The notes under the pieces were generated by a model. It did not search any database and was not told the DNA's origin. It was given only the letters and a program-made list of their open reading frames with translations. Below, piece after piece: positions 15,907-24,697 of a stretch of 64,000 bases of DNA. The translations under genes and the position numbers were made by a program. The stretch is from Pedobacter sp. L105. GTDB lineage: Bacteria; Bacteroidota; Bacteroidia; Sphingobacteriales; Sphingobacteriaceae. The DNA lies in NCBI RefSeq assembly GCF_009765875.1, contig NZ_LMUP01000004.1, positions 1,155,080 to 1,219,079 on the forward strand, read 5' to 3'. The number at the start of each line of letters is the position of its first letter. The stretch's first letter is position 1.

Positions 15907-17383
15907 TTAATCCTTTTAGCGTTACCGGTATCTGGTCTCCTAACTGTGAGGCCGTTACACTTACACGCTCAATTGCAAGTTCATCTCCGGCCTTCCCATG
16001 TAAATAACAGGCAATATAAGCGGCTTGATGAGCGGTATAATGCTGTGCCAGAAAAGAAGAAACTAATCCGGTCAGTGTATCTCCCATCCCACCCTGCGCC
16101 ATCGCAGGATTACCCGTAGAATTGATGGTCACCTTACCGTTCTGATCGATAGTAAAGGTATATTGGTTTTTGAGTATGATCACACATTTAATTTCAACAG
16201 CTTTTTTTCTGGCCGTTTGCAGGCGCTCCCACCAGGAAGAATGGGTGCCAAATAAATGATCAAATTCTTTCATATGTGGTGTAAGCACAGATCCTTCAGT
16301 TACCTGTTGTAATAATTCCTGATATTTGGCCAAAATATTCAACGCATCTGCATCTATAATCAAAGGCACTTTGAATTGAAGGAGATGCTGTAAAAGATTG
16401 ACGCTTTCATCAGCTGTACCCAAACCGGGACCTACCGCAACAGCACTGAATTTTTTAAGTTCAGCTAACTTATTCCTGCTGATGTACATCACTTCCGGCA
16501 GAGCAGCATTGAGTGCGGTTAAGCCACTTTCAGGTATGGAAACTGTTGTTAACCCTGCTCCTCCATGCAAACATGCCCTGGAAGCCAGCAAAGCTGCTCC
16601 CATCGTATCTTCCTGACCTGCAACAATCAGTGCATGACCATAAGTACCTTTATGGCTAAAAGACTTTCTTGGTTTGATCAGATCAGTTATAGCAGAGGCA
16701 TCAATCAGCTGATAGGGAGAATCAAGCCCCTGTATAAACTCTTCATCCAAACCGATCTCTACTACCTGAAAGCGGGTTAATGCTGCAGCAGATTCAGGAA
16801 AGAAAAAGTTAATCTTAGGACGCTGAAAACAGATCACCAGATCTGCCTTTAAATAAACGTTGTCTTCATTGATTATTCCTTCTGTGGGAAAGCCTGTAGG
16901 TACATCTACCGCAATTACCTTACGGTTTAACGCGTTAACCAATTCAGCCAGTTCACGGTAACTACCTTCCAGGGCTTTATTTAAGCCGGAACCTAAAACA
17001 GCATCAATGATTACTTCATCTTTTAAGGTTGACAATTGGCCGGGGCTGTTTATATCAATTGGTTTTAATCCTGATGATTTTAACAGGTTAAGATTAATTC
17101 TGTATTCCTCAGTTTCCCTGGAAGAGAACAAAATCAGGTAAACAGATACCTGCTGATAACCGGCATCTTTTAGCAATCTTGCAATAGCCAGTCCATCAGC
17201 TCCATTATTCCCTTTACCGGATAATACAGCGATAGCTGTTGTTTTATCCTTCACTTCTTCCATAAATGCTTTTGCAAAAGCAATAGAGGCAGATTCCATC
17301 AGGGCAATAGAGGTTATCCCTTTATTTTTGATTGTAAATGCATCTGTAGAACGCATCTGTTCTGAAGTAAGCAGGTTTTGCAT
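15899..17383 (-). CDS. nnr: Bifunctional NAD(P)H-hydrate epimerase/dehydratase
   Basis: Repairs damaged NAD(P)H. 494 residues. The N-terminal YjeF/NnrE epimerase domain (1 to about 215) has GKGNNGADGLAIAR near 51-64 and VDVPTGFP near 159-166. The C-terminal NnrD dehydratase domain (about 225-490) has AVGPGLG near 316-322, DADALN near 343-348 and the nucleotide-binding NPAMAQGGMGDTLTG near 426-440. It starts 10 bp after the uvrA stop, so the two are co-transcribed. Confidence 0.95.
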   Translation of the reverse strand: MQNLLTSEQMRSTDAFTIKNKGITSIALMESASIAFAKAFMEEVKDKTTAIAVLSGKGNNGADGLAIARLLKDAGYQQVSVYLILFSSRETEEYRINLNLLKSSGLKPIDINSPGQLSTLKDEVIIDAVLGSGLNKALEGSYRELAELVNALNRKVIAVDVPTGFPTEGIINEDNVYLKADLVICFQRPKINFFFPESAAALTRFQVVEIGLDEEFIQGLDSPYQLIDASAITDLIKPRKSFSHKGTYGHALIVAGQEDTMGAALLASRACLHGGAGLTTVSIPESGLTALNAALPEVMYISRNKLAELKKFSAVAVGPGLGTADESVNLLQHLLQFKVPLIIDADALNILAKYQELLQQVTEGSVLTPHMKEFDHLFGTHSSWWERLQTARKKAVEIKCVIILKNQYTFTIDQNGKVTINSTGNPAMAQGGMGDTLTGLVSSFLAQHYTAHQAAYIACYLHGKAGDELAIERVSVTASQLGDQIPVTLKGLIK

Positions 17384-17393
17384 AATTAAGCTA

Positions 17394-20234
17394 TTATTCC
17401 ATTTCCTTTTTTAAAAACTTTCCGGTCAGGCTGATTGGATTCTGGATCAATCCTTCAGGCGTACCTTCAAAAAGAATCCTTCCACCGCCTGCCCCGCCTT
17501 CTTCACCCAGATCAATGACCCAGTCGGCCACTTTTACCACATCCAGGTTATGTTCAATTACCAATACGGTATTTCCTTTGTCCACTAATTCATTCAATAC
17601 ACCCAGCAATACGTTGATGTCCTCAAAATGCAGGCCAGTAGTAGGCTCATCCAGAATATAAAAAGTCCTGCCGGTATCTTTTTTTGATAACTCGGTAGCC
17701 AGTTTAACGCGTTGTGCTTCTCCACCGGATAAGGTAGTTGACGACTGCCCAAGGGTGATATAACCGAGGCCTACATCTTTTAATGTTTTTATCTTGCGAT
17801 AAATGACCGGCATATTTTCAAAAAAGGCACAGGCATCTTCAATGCTCATATCCAATACGTCACTGATAGATTTACCACGGTAACGAACTTCCAGGGTCTC
17901 CCTGTTGTATCTTCTGCCCCCGCATTCTTCACAAGGCACATGAACATCGGGAAGGAAATTCATTTCAATTACTTTCATTCCCGCTCCCTGGCAGGTTTCA
18001 CATCTGCCGCCTTTAACGTTAAAAGAAAAGCGTCCTGGTTTATAACCCCGTATTTTTGCTTCAGGCAATTGTACGTACAGGTTCCTGATGTCAGAAAACA
18101 CACCGGTATAAGTAGAAGGATTTGACCTCGGTGTTCTCCCTATCGGAGCCTGGTCAATTTCAATTACTTTATCAATTTCTTTAAGACCATTAATCTTCTC
18201 ATAGGCAAGAGGATGTTTTTTAGCCCTGAAAAAGTGATGGTTTAAAATCGGGTATAAGGTTTCCGTAATTAAACTGGACTTCCCACTGCCCGAAACACCG
18301 GTAACGGCGATGAACTTACCCAATGGAAAATCTACAGATACATCTTTCAGGTTATGTCCGCTGGCTTTAATAATAGAAAGCTTGTGTCCATTACCTTTTC
18401 TCCTTTTTTTAGGAATAGCAATTTCTTTCTCGCCGTTCAGATAAGCAGCAGTCAATGTTTTTGATTTCAGGATCTGGGAAGGGGTCCCCTGTGCAACAAT
18501 CTGTCCGCCGTGTAAACCAGCAGCAGGGCCAACATCAATTACATAATCCGCTTCCAGGATCATATCTTTATCATGCTCTACTACCAATACTGTATTTCCC
18601 AGGTCGCGCAGGTTTTTCAGTGCTCCGATCAAACGTTCATTATCGCGCTGGTGTAAACCGATACTCGGCTCATCCAGGATATACATCACGTTCATCAGCT
18701 GTGAACCAATTTGCGTAGCCAGGCGTATCCGCTGTGCTTCACCGCCAGAAAGCGTTCTTGCGGTGCGGTCTAATGAAAGATAATTCAAGCCTACATCAGA
18801 CAGGAAACCCAGTCTTATTCTGATCTCTTTTAAAATCTCTTTAGCAATAACATTCTGACGTTCGCTTAAGCGGCTTTCCACATCAACGAACCAGCCTTTA
18901 AGACTGCTAATGTCCATCTCAGCCAGTTCAAAAATATTTTTGCCATCTACCTTAAAATGAAGGCTTTCCTTTTTTAACCTTGCGCCATTACAAACAGGGC
19001 AGGTTTTTAATTTTCGGAAATTTTCCATATCATCCACAGCACCCTCGCCTTTTTTCTCATTCTGCTCTTCCAGCAGTTTGATGATTCCGTCAAAAGTGAT
19101 CTGGTAGTTTTGTACATTCCATTTATTGTATTCCACAGCTACAGAAAGCAGCTCAGGCGTACCATTCAGGATCATATCGATATGTTCTTCACTCAGCTTC
19201 TCAATTGGTGTAGAAAGAGAAAAACTGTATTTTTTAGCCAATGCCTTAATCACCTGGAACATCCAGATATCCCGGTATTCTCCAAGTGGTGCCAGACCGC
19301 CGTTCATGATACTCAGCTTTGGATTAGGCATTACCGACTCCCTATCTACCACAAAAATGTATCCCAGTCCGTCGCAGCGTTCGCATGCCCCGTAAGGTGA
19401 GTTAAAAGAAAAACTGTTCGGCTGTGGTTCATCATAAGATATTCCCGTAGTAGGGCACATCAGAAAACGGCTGAAGTGGGAAACGTTATTTTCTTTATCA
19501 CTGATTTTGATAATTCCCTTACCTACGCGCATCGCAGTCTGTACGGAATCAATTAATCGTTTGTGATCTTTAGGATCTATCAATAAACGATCAACAACAA
19601 TTTCAATATCATGTATCTTATAGCGGTCTACCTGCATTTTTGCAGTGATATCCTGAATTTCTCCATCGATACGCACTTTAACATATCCCTGCTTGCGGAT
19701 CTGTTCAAATAATTCACGGTAATGCCCTTTTCTTCCCTTAACTACAGGAGCAAGAATATTAACAGCAAGGCCTTCGTATTTCTTATAAATATTATTGAGG
19801 ATCTGGTCTTCACTCATGCGCTCCATTTTCTCTCCGGTATTATAAGAGAAAGCATCTGCCGTACGGGCATACAGTAAACGCATGAAATCATAGATTTCAG
19901 TAATGGTACCTACTGTAGATCTTGGATTTTTACTTGTGGTTTTCTGTTCAATAGCAATAACAGGACTCAATCCGGATACCTTATCTACATCCGGTCTTTC
20001 CATTCCGCCCATAAACTGGCGCGAATAGGCACTGAAAGTTTCCATATAACGCCGCTGGCCTTCGGCATAGATGGTATCGAATGCCAAAGATGACTTACCA
20101 CTGCCACTTAGTCCGGTAATAACAACCAGCTGGTTTCTTGGAAAGGAAATATCAATATTTTTTAGGTTGTGAACCCTGGCACCGTATACTTCAACATCTT
20201 TTTGCTCGCCCAGGTCGATGGTATTTTTGCTCAT
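17394..20234 (-). CDS. uvrA: Excinuclease ABC subunit A
   Basis: Damage-recognition ATPase of nucleotide excision repair. 946 residues, normal for UvrA1. First Walker A GLSGSGKS at 41-48, second VSGSGKSSL near 648. Two ABC signatures (TLSGGEAQRIRLA and TLSGGEAQRVKLA) and two Walker B (YILDEPSIGLH, YILDEPTTGLH) are intact. The C-terminal zinc finger has CETCQGAG and CEECGGRRYN. The first zinc module starts MCPTTG where many UvrA proteins have CxxC, a change I associate with this phylum. uvrB is not in the window. Confidence 0.97.
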   Translation of the reverse strand: MSKNTIDLGEQKDVEVYGARVHNLKNIDISFPRNQLVVITGLSGSGKSSLAFDTIYAEGQRRYMETFSAYSRQFMGGMERPDVDKVSGLSPVIAIEQKTTSKNPRSTVGTITEIYDFMRLLYARTADAFSYNTGEKMERMSEDQILNNIYKKYEGLAVNILAPVVKGRKGHYRELFEQIRKQGYVKVRIDGEIQDITAKMQVDRYKIHDIEIVVDRLLIDPKDHKRLIDSVQTAMRVGKGIIKISDKENNVSHFSRFLMCPTTGISYDEPQPNSFSFNSPYGACERCDGLGYIFVVDRESVMPNPKLSIMNGGLAPLGEYRDIWMFQVIKALAKKYSFSLSTPIEKLSEEHIDMILNGTPELLSVAVEYNKWNVQNYQITFDGIIKLLEEQNEKKGEGAVDDMENFRKLKTCPVCNGARLKKESLHFKVDGKNIFELAEMDISSLKGWFVDVESRLSERQNVIAKEILKEIRIRLGFLSDVGLNYLSLDRTARTLSGGEAQRIRLATQIGSQLMNVMYILDEPSIGLHQRDNERLIGALKNLRDLGNTVLVVEHDKDMILEADYVIDVGPAAGLHGGQIVAQGTPSQILKSKTLTAAYLNGEKEIAIPKKRRKGNGHKLSIIKASGHNLKDVSVDFPLGKFIAVTGVSGSGKSSLITETLYPILNHHFFRAKKHPLAYEKINGLKEIDKVIEIDQAPIGRTPRSNPSTYTGVFSDIRNLYVQLPEAKIRGYKPGRFSFNVKGGRCETCQGAGMKVIEMNFLPDVHVPCEECGGRRYNRETLEVRYRGKSISDVLDMSIEDACAFFENMPVIYRKIKTLKDVGLGYITLGQSSTTLSGGEAQRVKLATELSKKDTGRTFYILDEPTTGLHFEDINVLLGVLNELVDKGNTVLVIEHNLDVVKVADWVIDLGEEGGAGGGRILFEGTPEGLIQNPISLTGKFLKKEME

Positions 20235-20388
20235 ATATTTTTAAAAACGCAATTGAAATCTTTTGAATTTAAGATAGCAAATTTTCAGCCACAAAAATGC
20301 TAAAAATTTTATCATCAGATGTTGCAGGTTTTGTAAAAAAAACAGAAATAAAAAAACCATCGTGGATAGCTAAAAAATTGCTGATACC

Positions 20389-21315
20389 CTAATTTTCCAA
20401 TGCGACCTTTTCATCACGGATCTTCTTTACAATTTTGACCGGCACTTCCAGGAGCCTAGCAATTTTACTCATGGAAAATCCTTCCTCAAAAAGAAGTTTA
20501 CGTGCTAATTTTTTATTAGAATTATTAACAGCCCTTTCGCTAGCCCATCTATTAGAAATCTCTTGTACTTGTTCCTCGTAAGTCATATTGGTTATGGTTT
20601 TAGTTAAAATATGTACCTCATTGTCAAAAGTAATATTTCTTTCATCATTTTCAAAACGGATATAAAATTTAATAAATTTAAATATCGCACCTACCTTTTC
20701 ACGCTCAATTTTCCTTTGAAGTAACTCTCTCACCAATTTCAGTTTTAAGTTCAGCATTAATTCTTCCCGTTGCATAGCATCCTTTATATCCTTACCCGCA
20801 AAAGCTGTTCGCGCTGCCAGTACCACCAGGGCAAAAGGATTTTCATTAGCAAGTAGTTCTTCATCTGTAAACTCCGTTATTTTATAGACATTGAAACGGT
20901 AGTTTAGCTTTGTATCTAAGAACTCCAGTTTAAAAATATCAGGACGTGATTTAGGTGTAGCCTCGGTAAAAATAGCATAAACAGATATTCGCTTATGATA
21001 TTTATCGAATAAACGATAGAAATAAGTAAACATACGTTCGCCAAAATCCCTGCTATACTTACCCTGAATCTCGATATGGATTAAGATCCACTCTTGCCGC
21101 CCGTCTTTTGTAAATACCTTTACCAGCTGGTCTGCTATTTTGGAAGAATATATCTCATCATGCGGAGGAAAAACCTGTTCAAGTTCTTTATCCAGCAATT
21201 CATAACCCCTTTCCAGATCCAAAATTTCAGCTATGCCCGGATGAACAAAACGTATGAAATCCGGGAATACTTTACTCAATACACCTTTCCATAAATTATC
21301 TTCTTTTCTAATCAT
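20389..21315 (-). CDS. Rpn-family PD-(D/E)XK nuclease-like protein
   Basis: 308 residues. The N-terminal half has the Rpn/transposase_31-like layout: FPDFIRFVHPGIAEILDLERGYELLDKEL-type segment, ADQLVKV, then ILIHIEIQGKY, where D-x(n)-ExQ is the PD-(D/E)XK catalytic core, and RMFTYFYRLFDKY. The C-terminal 30 residues (KLLFEEGFSMSKIARLLEVP) look like a small helix-turn-helix. Rpn proteins promote recA-independent recombination in E. coli and are DNA endonucleases; many are lineage-expanded families. No terminal repeats or target duplications are visible beside it, so it is not obviously mobile now. Confidence 0.75.
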   Translation of the reverse strand: MIRKEDNLWKGVLSKVFPDFIRFVHPGIAEILDLERGYELLDKELEQVFPPHDEIYSSKIADQLVKVFTKDGRQEWILIHIEIQGKYSRDFGERMFTYFYRLFDKYHKRISVYAIFTEATPKSRPDIFKLEFLDTKLNYRFNVYKITEFTDEELLANENPFALVVLAARTAFAGKDIKDAMQREELMLNLKLKLVRELLQRKIEREKVGAIFKFIKFYIRFENDERNITFDNEVHILTKTITNMTYEEQVQEISNRWASERAVNNSNKKLARKLLFEEGFSMSKIARLLEVPVKIVKKIRDEKVALEN

Positions 21316-21448
21316 GGAACTAACTTAATTCCAAAAGAACTACTGAAGTTAACAAAAAATGAAAATATTTATCTAAAAACAAATACTGGGTAAAATTGAA
21401 AATTTATGCTGCCCGCGAGACTACAGTGACAGGCGGAAAATTTACAGG

Positions 21449-21820
21449 CTATAGCGCCTTATAATTCACCTCAAAACTACCTTCAGCATGAACAGCAGTA
21501 AAAATGTAATTGTATTTCTCACCTTTTGGATTCTCAATTTTCAGCTCTCCCGAGTCTGATCCTATAAGATCTTTATCCAGAACCATTTTTGAAGAAGATT
21601 TTACAACCAGGTGGAGCTTTCCTTTTTTGGTAACCGAAGTATATTTAAAAGAAAAATCACCGTTTGCCGGTAGTTTAACCTCATATTTTTGTTTACCGTT
21701 AAACTCTTCGAATTTAGCGTCATTATGCCCGTTAGTTTCATGGCTGTCCCAATGTTTGGTGTAATTGGGCCACTGAAGGATAAACAGGCCTGCAAAAGAA
21801 AGAAGTTTTAAACTGTTCAT
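21449..21820 (-). CDS. Hypothetical secreted protein
   Basis: 123 residues. A weak signal-like start (MNSLKLLSFAGLFILQ) is followed by a hydrophilic region and a beta-rich second half (YEVKLPANGDFSFKYTS, KGKLHLVVKSSSK, YNYIFTAVHAEGSFEVNY). The predicted strands suggest a small beta-sandwich. I do not recognise a family. It stands alone between the Rpn gene and the lytic transglycosylase, both on the same strand. Confidence 0.55.
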   Translation of the reverse strand: MNSLKLLSFAGLFILQWPNYTKHWDSHETNGHNDAKFEEFNGKQKYEVKLPANGDFSFKYTSVTKKGKLHLVVKSSSKMVLDKDLIGSDSGELKIENPKGEKYNYIFTAVHAEGSFEVNYKAL

Positions 21821-21981
21821 GAGTACAAAATTTAAGTGTTAAATGATTTCAAATCAGATAACTGCTAATGATGTGCCAGATCCAAAATCAAGCAAAATAC
21901 CCCTAAAAATCAATCAGAATAGCCATCAGGCTAATCCATGCGTTCGTTAATGAACATTAACAGATCGAAAACGAACAGTAG

Positions 21982-22028
21982 AAAAAGGCAATCGGGAGAT
22001 GGCATATAATAGCTTCTTCCGATTGCCT
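21982..22028 (-). terminator. Terminator of the lytic transglycosylase gene
   Basis: 10-bp stem AGGCAATCGG / CCGATTGCCT (21987-21996 and 22019-22028) with a 22-base loop that itself can pair. On the minus strand it is followed by five T. It lies 11 bp after the stop codon. Confidence 0.75.
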
Positions 22029-22038
22029 GGATAAGATT

Positions 22039-22815
22039 TTACTCCCTGTTGGTATCCATTGCCAGGACACGCTTAGGTGAAGGATCGACCAATCGTTTAG
22101 GATCTTTTATCGTCTCCTTCATAGAAATCAGCTTGTAAACATAACCACCAGTTTCACGGTTAAGCTTCATTTTGAAATAATTATCCTCACTTTGTCTGTG
22201 GATCTGTTTTTTCATGTGATTATCGCCAACATTATAGGCTGCTGCAACCAGGGTCCAACTATCAAATACGCCATACAATTCTTTGATATATTTACAAGCC
22301 GCAATGGTAGATTTTCGTAAGTTTTTACGTTCATCAATTTCTGAATTTACTCTCAGTCCGTAGGTACGGGCTGTGCCTGGCATAAATTGCCAGAATCCAT
22401 TGGCTCCTTTAGGTGACATTCCGCCTTGTATACCTGATTCAACCAGGGGTACATACTTAAAATCATCCGGAATACCATAAGCTGCCAGAATAGGCTCTAT
22501 GATGGGGAACCATTCTGCTGCGAGTTGCTGTAAATGAGTGGTTTGAAGGTGACTGAAATTATGGGCAGCAAGAACTTTCTTCATTTTTCGCTCTACCCTT
22601 TTATCACCTAAGGGCAAAGATTCTTCTGCAAAATTTAACCGGGCCATCAGAGATACCGGCTCTTCTTTTATGGTGGTAGTGGTAATGGTTTTTGTACTGG
22701 TATTAACTACTTTTTTTTGACTTTTTGTTGCTTGGGGCAAGTTGTAAGCAAACACTTTTGCCATAACCAATAATCCTAAAATTATCGAACATGTTATGAT
22801 GTGTTTCTTTATCAT
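22039..22815 (-). CDS. Lytic transglycosylase, SLT domain
   Basis: 258 residues from the ATG at 22815, chosen because AGGAGG lies 4 bases upstream and the resulting N-terminus is a clean signal peptide (MIKKHIITCSIILGLLVMAKVFA); the frame from 22839 would translate the ribosome-binding site. The SLT domain covers about 90-235, with the catalytic Glu in PLVESGIQGG, then GFWQFMPGTARTYGL, ACKYIKELY and VAAAYNVGDNHM. It cleaves peptidoglycan glycan strands in the periplasm. There are no LysM repeats after the catalytic domain, unlike MltD. Confidence 0.9.
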   Translation of the reverse strand: MIKKHIITCSIILGLLVMAKVFAYNLPQATKSQKKVVNTSTKTITTTTIKEEPVSLMARLNFAEESLPLGDKRVERKMKKVLAAHNFSHLQTTHLQQLAAEWFPIIEPILAAYGIPDDFKYVPLVESGIQGGMSPKGANGFWQFMPGTARTYGLRVNSEIDERKNLRKSTIAACKYIKELYGVFDSWTLVAAAYNVGDNHMKKQIHRQSEDNYFKMKLNRETGGYVYKLISMKETIKDPKRLVDPSPKRVLAMDTNRE

Positions 22816-22993
22816 TTTCCTCCTTTTTTTGGTGAACACTAATTAAAACGCTTGCAAACATACAATATATAAAGCTAATTATCAACTATTTACCTTTTTT
22901 TGGGTCAAAAGTCCCGTTTAAACACCTATAGGGCACGATTTTAAATTCATTAAAAGCCATGAAAATATAAGCTGTGAATTCATCGATTTTTAT

Positions 22994-23001
22994 TAAATTT
23001 G
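22994..23001 (+). promoter_or_regulatory. -7 element (TAAATTTG) of the pseudouridine synthase gene
   Basis: TAnnTTTG match 34 nt upstream of the ATG at 23036. No TTTG at the -33 position. Confidence 0.45.
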
Positions 23002-23035
23002 CACCCCGCATTAATTATGTGGTTAACAGCGTATC

Positions 23036-24607
23036 ATGATAAAAAATAACAACAGGAACAGTCGGGATGACAAGTCCAAACCGGGAAACCGAAGCACAAC
23101 AGGTAGTAGCCGAGGCGGAACAGATAGTTCTTACAAAGGCAAAAGCAAGTTTGAGGGGAAAGAAGGGAACGATAAGAGTAAGTCTGGGGCTGGCAAAGAC
23201 AACTACAGGCCAAGAGCAGCAAGAGAAGATGGCCCTACAGATTTTAAAGCAAGGCAGCCAAGAGATGGCGAGCGCAGCAGCTTTAGACCAGGAGCAGGAA
23301 GAGACGGTGACAATAAAGATTTCAAAGCGAGGCCACCAAGAGATGGCGACAGCAGTTACAAAGGCAGACCATCAAGAGACGGAGAAAGAAGCAGCTTTAA
23401 ACCAAGAGAAGGCGACAGCAGCAATTTCAGACCAAGGGCAGGAAGAGATGGCGACGCTAAGGATTTCAAAGGCAGGCCACCGAGAGACGGAGAAAGAAGC
23501 AGCTATAAACCAAGAGAAGGTGACAGCAGCAACTTCAGACCAAGAGCTGGTAAAGATGGAGAGAGCAACAGCTTCAGACCTAAAAGCCCAAGAAGTTCAG
23601 GAGGCCCTTCAAGCTTCAAACCACGCGCATTCAAAGAAGGCAGTTCTAAAGAAATGCCGAGAAATGAAAGCCGCAGTTATGTAAAGAAAGACAATTATGG
23701 TACTGATGGCGAAAGACCGTTCAGAACCTTTGATGATAAAAAAACAAGTACTTCCAGAAGTACCGACAGCAGGCCATTCAGAAAAAGAGAAGATTCTACC
23801 CTATTATCAGGAGGAAAACCTTTTTCTAAAGAACGCCCGGCAGCTGCACCAACCATGCGCAGCAGAAAAGAAAGCAATAGCGCTGATGATGGAAAGATCC
23901 GTTTAAACCGCTATATCGCTAACTCTGGTATCTGTTCACGTCGTAAGGCAGATGAACTGATCGCTGCAGGTGTAGTTTCAGTAAACAATGTACCCGTATC
24001 AGAACTGGGACATAAAATAGATCCTGCAAAAGACGAAGTTCGTTACAACGGAGAATTGCTCAAACGTGAAAAGAAAATCTATGTGATCTTAAATAAACCT
24101 AAAGATTATATTACCACTACAGATGATCCTCAGGAACGCCGCACAGTAATGTCACTGGTAGAAAAAGCAAGCAGGGAACGTATCTACCCTGTAGGCCGTT
24201 TAGACCGTAATACAACTGGTCTTTTATTAATGACCAATGATGGTGACCTTGCCGATAAATTATCGCACCCTAAAAACGGGATCACTAAAATATATCATGT
24301 TGAATTGAGCAAAAGCTTAAGCCAGGGCGACCTGAACAAAATTCAGTTCGGACTGGAGCTGGAAGATGGTATAATTAAACCAGATTCTGTTTCCTATGTT
24401 ACAGGAGGTTCAAAACGTGAAGTAGGCATCCAGATCCACAGCGGTAAAAACAGGATTGTACGCAGGATTTTTGAACACCTGGGTTATGAGGTGGTTAAAT
24501 TAGACCGTGTAGTTTATGGTAACCTGACTAAAAAAGATCTTCCACGCGGAAGATGGCGTTATTTAGAAGAACATGAACTGATCCAAATCAAACATTTGAT
24601 CAAATAA
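23036..24607 (+). CDS. RluB/RsuA-family pseudouridine synthase with a long repetitive N-terminal extension
   Basis: 523 residues. Residues 1 to about 280 are disordered, rich in Arg, Lys, Gly, Asp and Ser, and built around units such as RDGERSSFKPREGDSSNFRP; one 36-residue unit is duplicated exactly in phase (108 bp, 23375-23482 and from 23483). The S4 RNA-binding domain follows (about 288-330, IRLNRYIANSGICSRRKADELIAAG), then the catalytic domain with the GRLDRNTTGLLL motif (catalytic Asp) near 387. It modifies rRNA uridines. The tail probably adds non-specific RNA binding, as RGG-type tails do elsewhere. A +1 frame overlapping the extension stays open for 618 nt. Confidence 0.9.
   Translation: MIKNNNRNSRDDKSKPGNRSTTGSSRGGTDSSYKGKSKFEGKEGNDKSKSGAGKDNYRPRAAREDGPTDFKARQPRDGERSSFRPGAGRDGDNKDFKARPPRDGDSSYKGRPSRDGERSSFKPREGDSSNFRPRAGRDGDAKDFKGRPPRDGERSSYKPREGDSSNFRPRAGKDGESNSFRPKSPRSSGGPSSFKPRAFKEGSSKEMPRNESRSYVKKDNYGTDGERPFRTFDDKKTSTSRSTDSRPFRKREDSTLLSGGKPFSKERPAAAPTMRSRKESNSADDGKIRLNRYIANSGICSRRKADELIAAGVVSVNNVPVSELGHKIDPAKDEVRYNGELLKREKKIYVILNKPKDYITTTDDPQERRTVMSLVEKASRERIYPVGRLDRNTTGLLLMTNDGDLADKLSHPKNGITKIYHVELSKSLSQGDLNKIQFGLELEDGIIKPDSVSYVTGGSKREVGIQIHSGKNRIVRRIFEHLGYEVVKLDRVVYGNLTKKDLPRGRWRYLEEHELIQIKHLIK
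23261..23575 (+). repeat. In-frame tandem repeat inside the pseudouridine synthase gene
   Basis: Three successive units start at 23261, 23375 and 23483. The last two are 108 bp apart with few differences and encode RDGERSS(F/Y)KPREGDSSNFRPRAG-type peptides. The spacing is a multiple of three throughout, so changes in unit number would keep the frame. Confidence 0.75.
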
Positions 24608-24612
24608 AATAC

Positions 24613-24648
24613 AACCCGCATAAGCTTATTGCCTATGCGGGTTTTTAT
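24613..24648 (+). terminator. Terminator of the pseudouridine synthase gene
   Basis: Perfect 10-bp stem AACCCGCATA / TATGCGGGTT followed by TTT. It overlaps the longest possible N-terminus of the next gene and so favours the later start there. Confidence 0.88.
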
Positions 24649-24697
24649 TACCTATAAAAAACTAAGCTTCATCACCTATAACCACAACAATTTACCC

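Noticed and set aside
20389..21315. The Rpn-like gene as an active transposon.
   Set aside because: No terminal inverted repeats, target duplications or second copy are visible at its edges; the protein family does not by itself imply mobility.
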